Source: Deltaproteobacteria bacterium (lineage in GTDB: Bacteria > UBA10199 > GCA-002796325 > JACPFF01). From it: DNA of 64,000 nt. Shown in pieces: positions 16,691 to 25,921 of this stretch (position 1 is its first letter; each line of letters begins with the position of its first letter). Below the pieces are notes generated by a model. That model had not been told where the DNA came from. It saw nothing but the letters and a program-made list of their open reading frames with translations, and searched no databases. The translations under genes were made by a program, and so were the position numbers. The stretch covers positions 62,001 to 126,000 of the forward strand of contig JACPFF010000006.1 in assembly GCA_016183065.1 (NCBI GenBank). Reading direction: 5' to 3'.

Positions 16691-18265
16691 ATGGCAAATG
16701 AATTGATCGTCAATGTCACATTGGGTGAAACCCGGGTCGCGCGTCTGGAGAACGGTGTGGTGGCCGAGCTCTACATTGAACGGGCCCGTGATACCGGGAT
16801 TCTCGGGAATATCTACAAGGGGAAAGTGGTTCGTGTCCTGCCGGGGATGCAGGCGGCATTTGTCGATCTCGGGCTTGAGCGCACCGGATTTCTCCATGTC
16901 GCCAATATCCTCTCCCCGGATGTGGCCGGAGAATCGCCCTTTCCCGCCATGACCGATGATGAGGACGAGACCGCCCCCGTGTTGGAGGAATCCGCCGAGG
17001 AGACGGCGCCCCGTGAAAAACCCTCCACGCGCGGCCGCCGCAGGCGTCGCAATGGTGGGTACCGGCAGATCCAGGATCTGGTGAAGGAGGGGGAAGAGAT
17101 CCTCGTGCAGGTCGTGAAAGAGCCGATCAGCACGAAAGGGGCGCGGCTCAATTCTTATCTCTCCCTCCCCGGGCGTCATCTGGTCTATATGCCCTCGGTC
17201 GATCATATCGGCGTCTCGCGGCGGATTGGCGATGACAAAGAACGCCGACGACTGCGGGCCCTCATTGCCCAACATAAGCCCAAGGGGGCCGGATTCATCA
17301 TTCGCACCGCCTCGGAGGGGGTCAGTGATGCGGAGATTGTCGCCGATATCGAATATCTGGGACGGATTGGCGGCAAGATCGAGAAGGCCACGGCGCAAGC
17401 CAAGGCGCCGGCGCTGGTCCATGCGGAACTCGACATCATCCTTCGCGTGGTTCGGGACCTGTTTACCACCGATATCGATCGCCTCGTGATCGACTCCGAC
17501 AAGGAATACGAGCGGATTCGCGAGTTCGTCGATACCTTCATGCCGAGTCTGAAAAAGAACATCCAGCTCTACACCGCAGAAGAACCGATCTTCGATCGTT
17601 TTGCCATCGAAGTGGAGATCAACCGGGCGATGGGACAGAAGGTCTGGCTCAAATCCGGTGGCTATATCATTATCGAGCAGACCGAGGCCCTCACCGCGAT
17701 CGATGTCAACACCGGACGATTCGTGGGGCGGGGTAATGTCGAGGATACGATCCTCAAAACGAATCTGGAAGCGGTCAAAGAGGTTGTTTACCAACTCCGA
17801 TTGCGCAATATCGGGGGACTGATCATCCTCGATTTTATCGACATGGATCGCCAGGCGGATCGCACGAAAGTCTACAACGTCCTGAAAGAGGCGTTGGAGA
17901 GCGACCGGGCGCGGACCAATATCACCAAGATTTCCGAGCTCGGCCTCGTGGAGATGACGCGCAAGCGGACCCGGGAGGATCTCCGGCGCCAACTGGGCGA
18001 CCCCTGTCCCTATTGTGAGGGGAAAGGCTTTCTCAAAAGCCCGGCCACGGTCTGTTACGAGATTTTCCGCGAGATTATCCGCGAGGCGCGTCATATGGAG
18101 GGACGGCAACTCACGGTACTGGCGCATCCCACGGTGACCAACGCCCTCTTTGACGAGGAACGCGCGGCCCTTGAAGATGTGGAGCGGCGGATCAAAAAGC
18201 GCGTGCAGGTCCAAGCCGTCAACGACTTCCACCTCGAGCAATTCGAAGTCGCCGAGATGACGTAG
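16691..18265 (+). CDS. rng: Ribonuclease E/G
   Basis: A 524-residue endoribonuclease for rRNA maturation and mRNA decay. The N-terminal ANELIVNVTLGETRVARLEN is typical of RNase G. An S1 domain spans roughly residues 35-130 (NIYKGKVVRVLPGMQAAFVD) and is split by an acidic then arginine-rich insert (about residues 80-125). Catalytic aspartates are in TAIDVNTGRF and LDFIDMD, and the Zn-link cysteines are CPYC (CPxC type). Length matches RNase G rather than the long RNase E, because the C-terminal scaffold is absent. No strong Shine-Dalgarno is seen before ATG 16691. A hairpin-T terminator for it lies at 18318-18348. Confidence 0.93.
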   Translation: MANELIVNVTLGETRVARLENGVVAELYIERARDTGILGNIYKGKVVRVLPGMQAAFVDLGLERTGFLHVANILSPDVAGESPFPAMTDDEDETAPVLEESAEETAPREKPSTRGRRRRRNGGYRQIQDLVKEGEEILVQVVKEPISTKGARLNSYLSLPGRHLVYMPSVDHIGVSRRIGDDKERRRLRALIAQHKPKGAGFIIRTASEGVSDAEIVADIEYLGRIGGKIEKATAQAKAPALVHAELDIILRVVRDLFTTDIDRLVIDSDKEYERIREFVDTFMPSLKKNIQLYTAEEPIFDRFAIEVEINRAMGQKVWLKSGGYIIIEQTEALTAIDVNTGRFVGRGNVEDTILKTNLEAVKEVVYQLRLRNIGGLIILDFIDMDRQADRTKVYNVLKEALESDRARTNITKISELGLVEMTRKRTREDLRRQLGDPCPYCEGKGFLKSPATVCYEIFREIIREARHMEGRQLTVLAHPTVTNALFDEERAALEDVERRIKKRVQVQAVNDFHLEQFEVAEMT

Positions 18266-18311
18266 GTCTGCTGCAGTCGGGATGACAACCTGTAGTGGAT
18301 AATGAATATGA

Positions 18312-19739
18312 TTAGGACACGGGTCCTGAATACCCGTGCGCTTTTTTTGCATGCACCAAAGCCTGCTCGATCCGGTGGAGCACGGTTGTTTTTCCCATGA
18401 TGGTCAAGACATCATAGATCCCGGGACTTGTCGTCGTGCCGGTGAGGGCCACGCGGAGCGGTTGCGCGACCTGCAGAAATTTCACGTTTTCGCGGGCCTG
18501 AAGGGCGCTGAACGTCTCTTTCAGCGCATCCGCATTCCACGTCTCGACGGAGTGCAACATCGGTGTCATGGCCTGCAGGATGCGCTGGCCATCGGCATCG
18601 AGCCACTTGGCGACCGCCGGGGCATCCCACACGACGCTCGGGCGGAAATAGAAGGCCGAAATCTCGGCCAGTTCGCGCAGAGTCTTGGCGCGCTCCCGTT
18701 CGCTGGCAATGGCGCGCGCGGCATAGTCCCGGTCGTGCGGCACCAGTCCCATCTCCGCCAAAAACGGTTCGACGCGGGCCGCGAGTTCTTCATCGGAAAA
18801 AGACTTCATATGCGCCATATTGACCCAATCGAGTTTTTCCGGATTAAAAATGGCGCCGGCCCTCCCGACATGGTCGAAGGAAAAAGCCCGGACCATCTCC
18901 TCCAGCGTGAAGATCTCCTGGTCGCCGTGGGACCAGCCGAGCCGGGCCAGATAATTGAGCAAAGCCTGTGGCAGGTAGCCGGTCTGTTGATACGCAATGA
19001 CCGATGTGGCGCCGTGACGCTTTGAGAGCCGTTTCCGATCGCTCCCCAAAATCATCGGGAGGTGTGCAAAAAGGGGCGTGGGATAGTTGAACGCGGCATA
19101 GAGGAGCATCTGTCGCGGCGTATTGTTGAGATGATCATCACCGCGAATGACGTGTGTGATCTGCATGGTCACGTCATCGACCACCACGACAAAGTTGTAT
19201 GTCGGCGTGCCGTCACTGCGTGCCAGGATGAGATCGTCGAGTTCCTTGTTGTCGAATGTGACGGTGCCGCGCACCATATCCTGGACGACCGTTTGTCCCG
19301 TCAGGGGAGCCTTGAATCGGATGCAACAGGGGCGCGTGTCGTGGGCGTCTGGCGTGAGGTCCCGGCATCGACGGTCGTAGGTCGGTTTCCTCCCGGCCGC
19401 CAGGGCCTCTGTCCGAAGTTGTTCCAATCGCTCCGGCGTGCAGAAACAGCGATAGGCATTCTCCTCGCGCAAGAGCTGGTTGAGGTGCGTGTGATAGATC
19501 TGTGCACGATCGGTTTGGTAAATGGGGCCCTCGTCCCAATCGAGACCGAGCCAGCGCATACCATCGAGGATGGAGTGCGTATATTCTTCGGTCGATCGTT
19601 CCCGATCGGTATCTTCAATACGGAGGATGAACGTCCCATGGTGCTGACGGGCGTAAAGCCAGTTGTAGAGGGCCGTGCGCGCGCCGCCGATATGGAGATG
19701 TCCGGTGGGTGAGGGGGCAAAACGGACACGAACGGTCAT
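18312..19739 (-). CDS. gltX: Glutamyl-tRNA synthetase
   Basis: A 475-residue class I synthetase that charges tRNA-Glu. The N-terminus VRVRFAPSPTGHLHIGGART carries the HIGH motif (HIGG), and the KMSKS loop reads KRLSKRHGA. The C-terminal anticodon-binding helical domain is present and ends in KKAHGYSGPVS. The cysteine motif CRDLTPDAHDTRPC around residues 115-130 is a possible zinc site. ATG 19739 has AGGAG upstream and overlaps the stop of the ilvC-like frame (ATGA), so gltX is probably in an operon with it and the M16 peptidase gene. The frame extends upstream only because it is open; family similarity begins at this start. Confidence 0.95.
   Translation of the reverse strand: MTVRVRFAPSPTGHLHIGGARTALYNWLYARQHHGTFILRIEDTDRERSTEEYTHSILDGMRWLGLDWDEGPIYQTDRAQIYHTHLNQLLREENAYRCFCTPERLEQLRTEALAAGRKPTYDRRCRDLTPDAHDTRPCCIRFKAPLTGQTVVQDMVRGTVTFDNKELDDLILARSDGTPTYNFVVVVDDVTMQITHVIRGDDHLNNTPRQMLLYAAFNYPTPLFAHLPMILGSDRKRLSKRHGATSVIAYQQTGYLPQALLNYLARLGWSHGDQEIFTLEEMVRAFSFDHVGRAGAIFNPEKLDWVNMAHMKSFSDEELAARVEPFLAEMGLVPHDRDYAARAIASERERAKTLRELAEISAFYFRPSVVWDAPAVAKWLDADGQRILQAMTPMLHSVETWNADALKETFSALQARENVKFLQVAQPLRVALTGTTTSPGIYDVLTIMGKTTVLHRIEQALVHAKKAHGYSGPVS
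18318..18348 (+). terminator. Rho-independent terminator of rng, inside gltX
   Basis: CACGGGT at 18318-18324 and ACCCGTG at 18332-18338 form a perfect 7-base stem with a 7-base loop, followed by CGC and seven T (18342-18348) on the + strand. It lies 53 bases after the rng stop and falls within the last codons of the convergent gltX gene, so coding and termination signals overlap. Confidence 0.75.
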
Positions 19740-20562
19740 GAGGAGGGCTCCTGTGTGGATGGGGGATGTGCGATGAGATGATTGGCCCAGGGTGATGCCG
19801 GCATGGCGGGGTGTGCCGCGCATTCTGTCGCAAAGGCCCCGGATCGGATCTCCGACAAAATACGGCGGAGTGTCTGCCGCACCCGTTCGTCAATCACCCG
19901 TGGACCGCGGGTCAGCGCACCATAGCGGGCCGTGGTGCTGATCTGGGCAAAGGCCCCATCCAGACCGTGTTCGGCGTAGAGTTTTGCCAGGTTGGCCGGT
20001 TCTGTGACCGCCGTGTAGTAGGCAACGGTCGGATCGTATCCGGCCTCCACGAGTGTCTCGTACGTCGCCAGGATCAAATGCGCCAGTCCGCCACAGAGGA
20101 GCACCTGCTCGCTGAAGAGGTCTGTCTCGGTCTCCTCGGCCACCGTGGTGGGGATCTCTCGGTATCGGTCTTTCGTGAGCGCTGCGAGATACGCCGTGAG
20201 CGTCTTCCGTCCGCTCCCCGTGGCATCCTGTGCAATGGCCGTGAGGACGGGGACGGGCCGCTGGTCCAATGGAGATGGTACCCGTGCGCGAAGATCAGCG
20301 TGGCCGCGGGCGGGAGATGCGGGCGGAGAACGGTCTCCCACATGGCCGGCTGTGCTGGATCGGCGACGAGCAGTGCACAACACTGGGCGTCACTCGCTGC
20401 CGCACGGAGATCGGTGATGACCCGCATGCCATCGGCCATGGCGGCGCGATGCGACGGTCCGTCGGCACGGACCGCGATAGTGACCTCCCATCCGCTCTCG
20501 GCGAGGTTTTGTCCCTGTGCACGTCCCTGGGATCCATAGCCGCATATCGTGATGGCTGGCAT
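19736..20562 (-). pseudogene. ilvC: Damaged ketol-acid reductoisomerase-like gene
   Basis: Two frames together resemble class I ketol-acid reductoisomerase (branched-chain amino acid synthesis). The first, from ATG 20562, has the NADP-binding GYGSQGRAQGQNLAESG and reaches IFAHGYHLHW at about 20266. The second continues with PVPVLTAIAQDATG, EETETDLFSEQVLLCGG and RYGALTRGPRVID to a TGA at 19736. At the junction (about 20260-20270) some 30 residues, including the usual VAPKGPGH segment, are missing and the frame shifts, so an out-of-frame deletion of about 90 bases is implied. The N-terminus also lacks about 15 residues. Metal-ligand motif EETETD is intact. Either a recent pseudogene or a local assembly collapse; no other ilv gene is in the window. 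Confidence 0.75.
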
Positions 20563-20638
20563 GGTCACGTTCTCTAGCAGGCCGGCCATGGGGCGTCTAT
20601 GGCCGATTGATGGGATGAGGCGTGGCATGCCATGGCGA

Positions 20639-20713
20639 TCAGGCCGCCATGGCCACAAAGGCGGCTATGGCGGTGAGAAAGAGCCCTGTCGGATTGTACC
20701 AATAGCGTTTCAT
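20639..20713 (-). CDS. Candidate 24-residue membrane peptide
   Basis: An ATG at 20713 overlaps the stop codon of the M16 peptidase gene (ATGA) and opens a 24-codon frame ending in TGA at 20639. The peptide begins MKRYWYNPTG and continues with a purely hydrophobic stretch rich in Ala and Phe, enough for one membrane helix. It is too short for standard gene finders. Overlap with the upstream stop would allow coupled translation by terminating ribosomes. No family is recognised. The frame could be chance in GC-rich DNA; the start-stop overlap and the clean basic-then-hydrophobic pattern are what argue for it. Confidence 0.4.
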   Translation of the reverse strand: MKRYWYNPTGLFLTAIAAFVAMAA

Positions 20714-23259
20714 GGACGGACGATGGAACAGACCGCACGGTCCTCACGAAAATAGCGTTGCGCCACACGGAGGAGATCCTTGGGCGTAACGGCCAAAATG
20801 CGTGAGGCATATTTTTCCGCGGCATCCAAGCCCAGCTCATAGAGGACGTCGAGTGCATGGATGGCGGCCACGCTATCGTTGCGTTGCAGGTCGAGTTCAT
20901 AGGTCCCCACAAGATATTGCTGGGCACGCCGCAATTCAGTCTGGCTGACAAGATCGTCGGTGAGCCGCGCGAGTTCGTGTTTGATCCCGTCGAGTGCGTG
21001 ATCGAGTTTCGACGGTTCGGTCCCGATGTAGACCGAAAAATATCCGGGATCGATCCCCAGCTGGTGACTGGCATGGACGGCGTAGGCGAGGCTCATGCGA
21101 TCGCGCAGGGTGCGAAAGAGGCGGCCGCCCTGTCCGGCCAGGATCTGGTTCAATACCGCCAAGGCATACCGCTCCGGCGCCGTGACCGTCGAGCCGCGCA
21201 CGCCGTAGATCAGGTGGGCCTGCTGCCGTTCCCTCCGGTGTGTCACGACGGTGACCGGCTCGACGGGGGCCATGGGGCGCAATCGGATTGCGGCCACTTT
21301 CTGTGCGGTCAAATCATGAAAGTAGTGCGTGATCAATTCCTGCGCCATCTCCAGTTCGATGTCGCCACTCAGGGCCAATACCATCTGTTGGGGCTGTAAC
21401 AGGCGCCGATAGTAGTGCGCCAGGGTCTGGTGCGAGAGACGCCGTACGGATGCCGCTGTCCCCAGCCGCGGGAGGGCATACGGATGTGTCCCAAAGAGGG
21501 CTTTGCAAAAATGGAGCAAGGCGAGCGAGGGGAGATTGTCTTTCTGATTCCGGATGGCCTCCAGTTGCTGCGTCTGCTCCTTGGCGACTTCCACACGTGC
21601 AAAGGCGGGTTGTCGCACGATTTCGCTGAAGAGCGCCAGCCCTTCGCTCAGCTTTTCACTCAAAAATTCGGCCCGAATCCCGAACGTATTCAGACCCGCG
21701 GCTGCGCCGACGTCGCCGGCAATGGCATCGGTCGATTCCGCAATCATCCGGGCGTCGCGAAGGAGGGTCCCTTTGGTCATCGTGGCTGCCAATAAGGTGT
21801 TGATGCCATTGGTCTGGGGCGTTTCATGGCGCGTACCACCAACCATGAAGAGTTTGCAGGCCAGGAGCGGGAGTCGGTGTTCCGGGCGGACAATCACCCG
21901 GAGGCCATTCGGCAGGGCAAAAAGATGCGGACGAAGTCTTTTCATCGCGGACCGACGAGCGGAACGCGTCTTGACCGACGTGCGGATGAGCTGCCGGGTC
22001 TTGACACCCGTGGGGACGGTCGCTTCCTTTGGCGCAAGCCAGGTGAGGGTTGCGCGCCGGGCATCAAGATAATGACCGGCCGCCTTCCGGATCTCTTCCG
22101 CCGTTGTGCGGCGAATGGCCTCAAAATACTGCTCTTCAAAGGTATGATTTCCGACCGTTGCCAGGACATAGGCATATTTTCCACCCTGTCCGCCAACGGT
22201 TTCACGCTCATAGAGGGCTGTCGACGTGATATTGAGTTTGGCGCGGGAGAGTTCGGCGGTGCTGACGGCCGTGCGACAGAGACGATCGATCTCCCCGCGA
22301 ATGGCCGGCAGTGCACGCGTCATCTGGCGTGTATTGGCGGTCCCGCCGACGAGGAAGAGGCCGGCCCCGCGGGGGGTATAGGCATAACTATAGATCGATT
22401 GCACCAGCTGTTGCACCTCTTTCACCTGCAGTTCGAGACGGGACGAATCGCTCCCGCCAAGAATATGCGACAGGATATCGAGCGCCGGAATATCGGCATG
22501 CGTAATGGATGGAATGGGAAAACTGAGCGCAAAATAATGACTCTCAATATTCGCTCGATGGAGATGGGTCTGGGGTGTGTCGACGGCAATCGTGTGCGAG
22601 GGGTATGTAACGGCCGGCGGTTGACGGCGCGGCATCTTGCCGAAGAGGGCCTGAAGTTTCTTGCAGTAGACTTCCGTCTCCAGAGCGCCCACGGCAATAA
22701 AAACCATATTGTCCGGTGTATACCAGCGTTCCCAATAATTACGCAGGTCGCGCTGTGTAAAGGACTTGACGGTCTTCACGGAGCCGATGATGGGCCGTCC
22801 ATACGGATGCGTGCCATAGGTGTGGGCAAAGAGAAACTCAGAGAGCTGATGCCCAGGGTTGTCTTCACTGCGACGAATCTCCTCACAGATGACTTCAGCC
22901 TCGCGGGTAATTTCCGCGGATGCAAAGAGGGGATGCTGCACGGCATCGGCGAGGATCGCGAGCCCTTCGTCGGCGTACCGTGAGGCCATGTTGATATAGT
23001 AGACCGTCTGATCGAAACTGGTATAGGCGTTGATATCGCCCCCGGCCGCCTCCACATCATGGGCGATCTCCCCGGTGGGACGGGTGGGGGTCCCTTTGAA
23101 GAGCATGTGTTCGATAAAATGGGAGATCCCAGCCTCGTGGGTCTGCTCCATGGCGCTCCCGACCTTGACGAGGAGATTGAGGGCAATCACGGGGGCGCTA
23201 TGGTTTTCTTCCAACAGAACCGTCAGACCGTTGTCGAGTGTGTGGAGTGTGGTTTTCAT
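20710..23259 (-). CDS. Double-domain M16 zinc peptidase
   Basis: An 849-residue protein with two M16 (pitrilysin/processing peptidase) units in one chain. The N-terminal unit is catalytic: HFIEH at residues 47-51 and Glu127 in CEEIRRSED form the zinc site. The second unit starts near residue 440 (LFALPNGLRVIVRPEHRLPL) and lacks the HxxEH motif (GINTLLAAT in its place), so it is a non-catalytic partner half, as in other fused M16 proteins. No signal peptide is seen, so it may be cytoplasmic, or exported by other means. It is the first gene of a - strand unit with the 24-codon frame, ilvC-like gene and gltX. No good Shine-Dalgarno precedes ATG 23259. Confidence 0.9.
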   Translation of the reverse strand: MKTTLHTLDNGLTVLLEENHSAPVIALNLLVKVGSAMEQTHEAGISHFIEHMLFKGTPTRPTGEIAHDVEAAGGDINAYTSFDQTVYYINMASRYADEGLAILADAVQHPLFASAEITREAEVICEEIRRSEDNPGHQLSEFLFAHTYGTHPYGRPIIGSVKTVKSFTQRDLRNYWERWYTPDNMVFIAVGALETEVYCKKLQALFGKMPRRQPPAVTYPSHTIAVDTPQTHLHRANIESHYFALSFPIPSITHADIPALDILSHILGGSDSSRLELQVKEVQQLVQSIYSYAYTPRGAGLFLVGGTANTRQMTRALPAIRGEIDRLCRTAVSTAELSRAKLNITSTALYERETVGGQGGKYAYVLATVGNHTFEEQYFEAIRRTTAEEIRKAAGHYLDARRATLTWLAPKEATVPTGVKTRQLIRTSVKTRSARRSAMKRLRPHLFALPNGLRVIVRPEHRLPLLACKLFMVGGTRHETPQTNGINTLLAATMTKGTLLRDARMIAESTDAIAGDVGAAAGLNTFGIRAEFLSEKLSEGLALFSEIVRQPAFARVEVAKEQTQQLEAIRNQKDNLPSLALLHFCKALFGTHPYALPRLGTAASVRRLSHQTLAHYYRRLLQPQQMVLALSGDIELEMAQELITHYFHDLTAQKVAAIRLRPMAPVEPVTVVTHRRERQQAHLIYGVRGSTVTAPERYALAVLNQILAGQGGRLFRTLRDRMSLAYAVHASHQLGIDPGYFSVYIGTEPSKLDHALDGIKHELARLTDDLVSQTELRRAQQYLVGTYELDLQRNDSVAAIHALDVLYELGLDAAEKYASRILAVTPKDLLRVAQRYFREDRAVCSIVRP

Positions 23260-23335
23260 AAGTCTTGATATTTGTTTTGGTTTTCGTTAACAGGACGCCG
23301 ACCGCTAGCAAGGATCGTGGGAGAAAGGAAGGGAA

Positions 23336-23989
23336 ATGTTCGAACTCTTACTCGTCCGACACGGAGAGACCGACTGGAATGCCCGGCGCCGCGTCATGGG
23401 GATGCGTCCCATCGGCCTCAATGAGCATGGACGTGCGCAGGTGACGGCGCTCGCTGCGGCGTTGCGGAGCATTCCTCTGGAGGCGATCTATGCCAGTCCG
23501 GCGCAACGGACGATGGAGTCTGCGGAGATCCTGGCAGACGGGCGGGTTCCGGGAGCGGTGACGCCGACCCCCGCGTTTGCGGAGATCGATTATGGCGATT
23601 GGATCGGTGAGCCATTTACCGCGATAGAAGAGACAACGGCCTTTGCCGACTATCTCTTTCGCCCCAGCACATTCACGATTCCCGGCGGAGAGGTGGTCGT
23701 GGCCGTACAGGAACGGGCGGTGGCCGGTGTCCGTCAATTGCAGGAGCGCCATGAGGCGGGACGGATCCTCATCGTGACGCATGCGGATATTGTGAAGGCG
23801 ATTGTGACGCACTTTCTCCATCTCTCACTGGACCACTGGCAGCTCTGTGCCGTGGATAACGCGTCGCTCGCCGTCTTCCGGTTGCACGGGGCACGGGGAC
23901 GGTTATTGGCATTGAATCTCCACCCAACATGGGGCCGTCTCTTTCATCGCGATGGCCATCCGGCCGACCGGTTCGTGCTTGGGGGGTAA
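23336..23989 (+). CDS. Histidine phosphatase family protein
   Basis: A 217-residue member of the phosphoglycerate-mutase-like branch 1. The N-terminal LLVRHGETDWN carries the catalytic RHG (His9), and ILIVTHADIVKA contains the second histidine. The RAQVTALAAALRSIPLEAIYASPAQRT stretch follows the family pattern (shown here in part only). Related proteins are cofactor-dependent phosphoglycerate mutases, alpha-ribazole phosphatases or broad acid phosphatases; the substrate cannot be told. A ribosome site GGAAGGGA lies just before ATG 23336. It heads a five-gene operon with ligA, nadA, yqgF and mltG; ligA starts three bases after its stop. Confidence 0.85.
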   Translation: MFELLLVRHGETDWNARRRVMGMRPIGLNEHGRAQVTALAAALRSIPLEAIYASPAQRTMESAEILADGRVPGAVTPTPAFAEIDYGDWIGEPFTAIEETTAFADYLFRPSTFTIPGGEVVVAVQERAVAGVRQLQERHEAGRILIVTHADIVKAIVTHFLHLSLDHWQLCAVDNASLAVFRLHGARGRLLALNLHPTWGRLFHRDGHPADRFVLGG

Positions 23990-23992
23990 GCA

Positions 23993-25921
23993 ATGCGACG
24001 TGCGAAGTACGAAACGTGGCCGGTTGCGCAACTCGAGAAGGCAATCCGTCGCCACAATCACCGCTACTTTGTCGAACACGCGCCGGAGATCACCGATGCG
24101 GAATTCGACCGGATCGTCGCGATCTTGCGCCGGCGTGCACCGCAGTCGCCGGTTATGCAGGAGATCGGATCGGATGTCGCATCGACCGGCGCGGCCACGG
24201 TGATGCACGACGTCCCGATGCTCTCCCTCGACAAATGTTATGAGCTGGGGGACCTGGTCGATTGGGCCGAAAAATTTTCCGGCGGCATTGTCGCATCGCC
24301 AAAAATCGATGGAGTCGCGTTGGCCCTGCGCTACGATGTATCGGGGGCGCTGGTGTTGGCCGCGACGCGCGGCACGGGGACACGCGGGGAAAATGTGACC
24401 GCCAATGTTCGGCATATCGCGCAGATCCCGCAGTCGATTGGGCGGCACGGCCGGCGCACCCCGGTCGAGATCCGCGGGGAGGTCTATCTTCCGCTCTCGG
24501 TCTTCCGTGCCCGCTTTGCGGAGGATTTTGCCAATCCCCGCAACCTGGCCGCCGGTGCGATCAAACAAAAAAACGCGCACAAAACGGCAGACTATCAGCT
24601 CAATTTTTTTGCGTACGATCTGTTGGGTGTTGCCTGCGAGACCGAAGACGCCAAGCGCCACTGGTTGCAGCAGGCGGGATTGATCGTCGTGCCGTGGCAG
24701 GTCGGTGATGCAACGCGGGTCAAAAAAATCTGCGAGGCGTATTTTGCACGCCGCGACGACTATGATTTTGAAACCGATGGGGTGGTCTTGAAGGTCAATC
24801 GCATCGCAGAGCAAGAACAGGTCGGGGCGACTCCCCACCATCCACGGTATGCCATTGCCTATAAGTTCCATGGAGACTCGGCCACGACCACGTTGCGGGC
24901 GATCGAATGGAGCGTCTCCCGGACCGGGACGATCACGCCGGTCGGGGTCGTCGATCCCGTCGTGCTCTCCGGTGCCACGGTCTCCCGCATGTCCCTCCAC
25001 AATGTCGGCCTGGCCCGCCGTCTCGGTGTCGGTGTCGGGGCCACGGTCGTGGTCATGCGGCGGGGTGGCGTGATCCCCCATTTGGAGACCGTGGTACATG
25101 CCGGGAGCGCATCGCTCCGGGCTCCCCGGCGGTGTCCCGCGTGCGGTGGTCGGGTGGTGCGCGTGGAGGACTTCCTCTACTGTGCCCATCCCGATGGGTG
25201 TCTGACAGCCCGGGTGGGGATGTTGCAACATTTTCTGAGCGTGATTGAATGCGACGGTTTCGGCCCGAAAATCTTGGAGCAGATCGTGACCGCCGGATTG
25301 GCCAGGGATCCTGCCGACCTTTTTACCGTGACGGTCGAAGCACTGTTGCCCCTGGAGCGGATGGGTCAGACGCTCGCGGCCAAACTCGTTGCACGGCTTG
25401 AGGAGAGTCGGAGCATGACGCTGGAACGCTTTCTCCAGGCCCTGGGCGTGCCGATGCTCGCGCGTCAGACCGCCAGAATCCTGGCCGGTTTTGGATCGCT
25501 CGACCAGGTCTTGCGGGTGACGCGCGAGGAGCTCGCCGATATCCACGGCATTGGAGCGCGGAGCGCTGATGCTTTGGTGACGGGGATCTGCGAGCGACGG
25601 CCCCTCATTGACAAATTACGGAGATATGTAAAAATACGGCCTGTCGGGACGACAGCGCATCAGACCGATAGCCCATTGGCCGGGAAAACCTTTCTTTTTA
25701 CAGGAACGTTGGCGGCGATGCAGCGGAAGGCGGCCATGGCACTGGTCGAAAAACAGGGAGGGCGGATTGCCAGCGGTGTGCATGCAACGCTCGATTATCT
25801 CGTGATCGGGAGTGAGGGTCATCCAGGGAGTAAGTTGTCCAAGGCCCGGACATATGTGGCAGAGGGTGCGGAGCTCCGTATTCTGACAGAAAAAGAATTT
25901 TTGGCCATGGTGCGATCATGA
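23993..25921 (+). CDS. ligA: NAD-dependent DNA ligase
   Basis: A 642-residue replicative and repair ligase. In order: Ia domain, adenylation domain with the KIDG nucleophile (Lys104), OB fold (VGATPHHPRYAIAYKF upstream of it), a four-cysteine zinc finger (CPACGG...CAHPDGC), helix-hairpin-helix repeats (FGSLDQVLRVTREELADIHG) and a C-terminal BRCT domain (LAGKTFLFTGTLAAMQRK). Full length is slightly shorter than E. coli LigA (671). ATG 23993 lies three bases after the phosphatase stop, and the stop overlaps the nadA start (ATGA). Confidence 0.96.
   Translation: MRRAKYETWPVAQLEKAIRRHNHRYFVEHAPEITDAEFDRIVAILRRRAPQSPVMQEIGSDVASTGAATVMHDVPMLSLDKCYELGDLVDWAEKFSGGIVASPKIDGVALALRYDVSGALVLAATRGTGTRGENVTANVRHIAQIPQSIGRHGRRTPVEIRGEVYLPLSVFRARFAEDFANPRNLAAGAIKQKNAHKTADYQLNFFAYDLLGVACETEDAKRHWLQQAGLIVVPWQVGDATRVKKICEAYFARRDDYDFETDGVVLKVNRIAEQEQVGATPHHPRYAIAYKFHGDSATTTLRAIEWSVSRTGTITPVGVVDPVVLSGATVSRMSLHNVGLARRLGVGVGATVVVMRRGGVIPHLETVVHAGSASLRAPRRCPACGGRVVRVEDFLYCAHPDGCLTARVGMLQHFLSVIECDGFGPKILEQIVTAGLARDPADLFTVTVEALLPLERMGQTLAAKLVARLEESRSMTLERFLQALGVPMLARQTARILAGFGSLDQVLRVTREELADIHGIGARSADALVTGICERRPLIDKLRRYVKIRPVGTTAHQTDSPLAGKTFLFTGTLAAMQRKAAMALVEKQGGRIASGVHATLDYLVIGSEGHPGSKLSKARTYVAEGAELRILTEKEFLAMVRS

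Noticed and set aside
16673-18352. 559-codon open frame opposite rng
   Set aside because: No start context, no motif, and rng on the other strand has intact catalytic residues; shadow frame.
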